Notes under the pieces: model-generated
Databases searched by the model: none
Seen by the model: the letters and a program-made list of their open reading frames with translations, nothing else
What the model was told of the DNA's origin: nothing
Program-made: the position numbers and the translations under genes
Source of the DNA: Limonium bicolor
Lineage: Eukaryota > Streptophyta > Magnoliopsida > Caryophyllales > Plumbaginaceae
Direction: 5' to 3'
Length of the DNA stretch: 64,000 nucleotides
Assembly (NCBI GenBank): GCA_023374045.1
Contig: CM041782.1
Coordinates: 182,856,925-182,920,924, forward strand
Shown: piece by piece, positions 60,904-64,000 of the stretch
How positions within the stretch are numbered: the stretch's first letter is position 1
How the letters are laid out: each line of letters begins with the position of its first letter

Positions 60904-62108
60904 GTCTTGTTCATCAGGGCTGACATCATGTCACGAAGTTCAGCCATTTCAGCCTCTGATGATAATGTAGGATGGGATGGTCTGTATTGCCTTGGACCTC
61001 CCTGGTAGCCGGCTTGACTCTTGAAGTGTTGAGGGGATTGGTTCTCCTGTTGCCATGGCTGCCGATACCCTTGGTTACTCACATAGTTGACTTCCTCAAC
61101 ATTCTGAAAGTCGGGCATGTCAGGGCTTGGAGCGTGTGGTCATGCACTAACCACGTTCGCCTGTTGAGGAAGTTGATTTATTGCTATTTGCTCCACCACT
61201 TTCTGTAGAGCGCTAACCTTCGTGGACGTTTGAGCGTTGCTCTCCAACAACTGCTCATGACTTTGCATAAGTTTGTCAAATTTAGCATCGCCCTCTCCCA
61301 CTTGATATAAACCAGCGGTACTACCCATGGTTCCACCGGTGGCCCAATCCCTAATCTCTTCACAAAGAGATTCAACCCCACTAAGGAATTGATCTCCAGG
61401 CTTCTTTAATATATCTGCACCAAGGGAGGATAAGATCATCGTCTTGCATTGATTGATCAATCCTTTGTAAAACAACTGATATAGTTGTTCTTTGGTGAGA
61501 CCGTGGTGTGGACATGTGCGCAGCAACCCCTTGAATCAGTCCCAAGTCTCACAGATGTTCTCCGAGCTAGGTTGTCTGAAGTTGTAAATCTCGGCGATCA
61601 TCTCCAGGGTGCGACTTGGAGGCATGAACTTATCATAGAACTTGGTTGCCATGTCCTCCCATGTGGTGATGGTACTGGGGGTGAAACTGTGGTACCACTT
61701 GCTGGCGTTCCCCGTAAGACTGTGGGAAAAGAGGGAAAGTCTGGCGTATTGGAGGACATTGTTTGTGGAGGTTAGGCTTTTTGTGTGTTGTAGAAATTTG
61801 GTAATGTGGAGCAAAGCATCGTCCGAGTTTGTACCATCGAAGATACCCAATTCCTTGATGCATCGGATTTGATGATATGGCTTAAGTTTTTGCCATTCAT
61901 CGTATTCGTTTTGTGGAAGGAGAGGGAGGTCGATTGCGGGCTTTTGGCCTTGGTTAGAAGGCCGGTTTATATTTCGGACGGTAGGTGCTACCATTGATGT
62001 AGGAGGTAGGTGGTTTCTTCGTTGACGAATGGAGCAAAGAAGAGTCCTCTCGATTTCTGGGTCTAAATCTGCTAAATCTTCAGGGAAACTCGTGGACCGC
62101 ATAAGCAT
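60904..62108 (-). pseudogene. gag: Element E gag, N-terminal and central part
   Basis: Starts at the ATG at 62106-62108. It matches the H gag in layout: WQKLKPYHQ, ...YARLSLFSHSLTGNASKWYHSFTPSTITTWEDM, KFYDKFMPPSRTLEMI, then CETWD. A TGA at 61536-61538 stands where H has an Arg codon in AWDRFKELL, so CGA to TGA is likely. A second TGA is at 61140-61142. The frame is otherwise continuous through a region with YRQPWQQENQS and ELRDMMSALMNKTQ to the H insertion, then on to 48295-48112. No canonical CX2C zinc knuckle is clear. Without its stops it would be a gag-only product of about 460 codons. Confidence 0.9.
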
Positions 62109-62714
62109 TCAGCTTTTAATGATTTAGGAGGAGCAAAGTACAAAGTTATAATATTTCGTAGTAAATAAATTATAAGATAATTACATAACTAAATTACAAA
62201 ATGAAAAAGGAAGAGAAAAAAAATGAACTATGCCGGACGCGGGGCCGGGAAGGAGGCACCCGGCATTGGACTTCCTCCAATGTTGCCGGGTTTATTATAC
62301 CCGGCTATGCGAACGACATGCACACTAAAAGAAAAATAAAAAGAAGAAGCGTATGTAAAAACAGAGACTAAACGAAATGCGATAAGTAAAACAATGTATG
62401 CCGGGCATCGAGCCGGACAAGCGGCGTCCGGCATAGGACTTCTTCCAGATATGCCGGGTTGATATTACCCGGCTTTATGCCCGGCCTCCTCAAATCGAAA
62501 ATAAAATAAAAGGAAACAAAGATACGGATTATCAGCAGAAATAATTTAAATGAAGGGAGTAAATAGGAATAAATTAGAAATGTTAAAACTTAATACTTTA
62601 TGAAATTTTGAAAAACTATGAACAAGCCGGACATAACGCCGGGTAAATCCTGTCCGGCATCGGACTTCCTCCGAGTATGCCGGATGTAGAACATCCGGCA
62701 TTGTACCCGGCATA
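62109..62714 (-). repeat. Element E leader with hairpin array (5 full units and 1 partial)
   Basis: Units at 62231-62265, 62399-62433 and 62625-62659 are 8-4-8-7-8; units at 62452-62486 and 62678-62712 are 8-7-8-4-8; a two-arm unit is at 62284-62306. All full units are 35 bp with arms of the TGCCGGNN type. They come as pairs facing each other, separated by GGACTTCYTCC. Between the array and the gag ATG is an AT-rich stretch with CTTATAATTTATT (minus strand, near 62170). The array ends 2 bp before element F. Confidence 0.9.
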
Positions 62715-64000
62715 TGTAACACCCCAACTACTAACAACACACTTAACAACACCTTGCAGCGGAAATCACAACTCAAGACATAACTTAACTCCTTGGTGTT
62801 ACACGCCGTTAGCCACCCACGTGGCTAACAAGGCTAACATACATACATTGTACCGGTCTGATGGACTAAACTCCCGAGCAACTACACATAAATCCCGTTC
62901 CATGTCCAACAATCATTATACACTTACATTACAGCTGTACCGAGTAATTACCAACTAACGCTGATACATTTTCGGTCTTACTACACCTATAATATATCCA
63001 CAATTCTCATGACTACCACATACAAACAACTACCCCGTCCTACTCTCGAACGGCTTCCAGTTCCTTGTACCTGAAAAGTATGGGAGCCCCCAAAGGGGGT
63101 CAGCACCTTTGCTGGTATGGTAATCCCGCAGCCCGCATGCTACCGGGCCACGCACAACTATTTGTCGTCTTAGCATGCGGTTGCTTTATTTCAAACATGC
63201 ACAAACTCACACACATATCACGCTTATAAGCAAACATCTATTAATAGAATACAGACACAAGGTTAGCACACTCAACATAACAACACACTTCACTTTATAA
63301 CATACACAACCTAATTTCACTCTTCTTAGAGTACATGAACTTCACTTAGGGAGTGCCGGGGTGATATAAGCCCGAGCACAACATACATACGTTTTCTTTA
63401 CTTGAGTGGCGGCCTCATATAGGACCATACACAACATACACAATTTCCCCCTAGCTCCAATAGTGATGAGTTAGGTAAGCCTTGGTTAAGCTTGTGGGTG
63501 GTTGTAATTCAAGGAGGAAGAACAACTGTAACATAACAAAGAGGAGTCGAAGCGAACTTAAGCTTCAACACCCTACCAACATTATACATAATTTCCCTCC
63601 TAGCCCGATGTGGAGGTCGGGTAGGTAAGCTTTGGCTAAGCTAGTGGGAGGTCGAAATCCAATGAAGGAAAACAACCCTAACATAACAGGATGGGAGTTA
63701 ATTCACATATATATATTAACTCCCAAACAATACGCGCAACCGGGACACCCGGATTCCTCTCCATACATAACATATACTTATTAGTTAGAGGTTCCCTTAT
63801 GGAACTTATCACATACATACGTCACATAGTGTTACTAACTCGGTTAGACACATAAGGGAAATCATATCCCATTTCAACAACACGGATAACAGTATCCAAC
63901 ATCAACAACATATTAAACAAGTCACATACATCACGCATAGTCACAACATACAATAATGCACGGATAGCCGTAGTTAGAACGTTCCCATGGGTTGGGACGT
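62715..64000 (-). mobile_element. Element F: LTR of a LARD-like element, partial
   Basis: Starts TGTAACACCCC on the plus strand, the reverse of the family LTR end. It matches the last 1.3 kb of G's LTR, including the block with GTAGCATGCGGGC (complement near 63136-63148). It contains the acceptor-like AG (complement of 63071-63072) and the end stem-loop. It continues beyond the window. Left flank GCATA (62710-62714) is the candidate target duplication. ORF 62677-62958 crosses the E/F junction and is not a gene. Confidence 0.88.
62808..62829 (-). other. LTR-end stem-loop, element F
   Basis: GTTAGCCAC (62808-62816) and GTGGCTAAC (62821-62829) pair perfectly around a 4-base loop. Both arms differ from element A at the same pair. 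Confidence 0.65.

Larger units (their letters stand above)
31632..62714 (-). mobile_element. Element E: Athila-like element with only gag visible, with three nested insertions
   Basis: The parts belonging to E are its 3' LTR (31632-33102 plus 47018-47042), a noncoding stretch with polypurine tract (47043-48111), gag (48112-48295 and 60904-62108) and a leader with hairpin array (62109-62714). The interior present is only about 3 kb and has gag but no protease, RT or integrase, so E looks like a gag-only nonautonomous element. Insertions: G in the 3' LTR (TSD AATAT), H in gag (TSD CCTGG), F in the leader. Its 5' LTR and PBS lie right of the window. Left flank GAATT (31627-31631) is the candidate target duplication. 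Confidence 0.8.

Noticed and set aside
4902..62712. Three-arm units as MITEs or independent small transposons
   Set aside because: No target duplications at unit ends, regular spacing in arrays, and fixed places within elements.
1..64000. Host protein-coding genes, tRNA or rRNA genes
   Set aside because: Everything is accounted for by element parts; I saw no exon-like homology and no cloverleaf or rRNA sequence.

Overview
This window looks like plant (angiosperm, probably eudicot) nuclear heterochromatin made entirely of nested LTR retrotransposons. I found no host gene, rRNA, tRNA or prokaryotic feature. The plant assignment rests on an Athila-clade Ty3/gypsy element with an Asp-tRNA-type primer site, Met-tRNA-type primer sites in the other elements, 5-bp target duplications and a high AT content. 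The species cannot be read from the sequence.

Layout. Seven elements are recognisable, called A to H below. A, B, C, D, F and G belong to one family of very large, apparently noncoding elements that resemble LARDs: LTRs of about 3.9-4.5 kb running TGAAATACCCC...GTGTTACA, PBS TGGTATCAGAGC, and PPT TTAAGGGGGGTAGAT. D (+) is the oldest frame. Its 5' LTR is split by C (-, right end 23567), C's left LTR is split by A (+, 3' end at 11218), and A's 3' LTR is split by B, a solo LTR (5541-9460, TSD AAAGC). D's 3' LTR (from 30863) is split at 31632 by E, a minus-strand Athila-like element for which only gag coding sequence is visible. E itself received three insertions: G (33103-47017, complete, TSD AATAT) in its 3' LTR, H (48296-60898, complete Athila element, TSD CCTGG) in its gag, and F (from 62715) in its leader.

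Coding content. H (minus strand) carries gag, protease, RT, RNase H and integrase regions. Gag to RNase H lie in one frame broken by several stops, and integrase also has frameshifts. An extra ORF lies before its 3' LTR. E carries a gag with two stops. The large-LTR elements have no recognisable protein gene; their interiors are conserved as sequence and contain repeated structural signals.

Most interesting signal. Five of the elements that show their LTR middle or leader (B, C, G, E, H; more weakly A) contain an array of 34-35 bp units built from three copies of one 8-bp GC-rich word: two direct copies and one inverted copy, with linkers of 4 and 6 (7 in E), in either orientation. The architecture, and in several elements a spacing near 71 bp, is kept while the 8-bp word changes from element to element. 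In E and H an array lies just upstream of a TATA-like box, in B and C it is followed by an AT-rich stretch, and a second array in H precedes the extra ORF. Separately, the large-LTR family keeps a 22-bp stem-loop near the LTR end with compensatory changes, a hairpin over the primer-binding site, an internal second polypurine tract beside a hairpin, and a 3'-splice-site-like signal. All alignments and counts here were done by eye.
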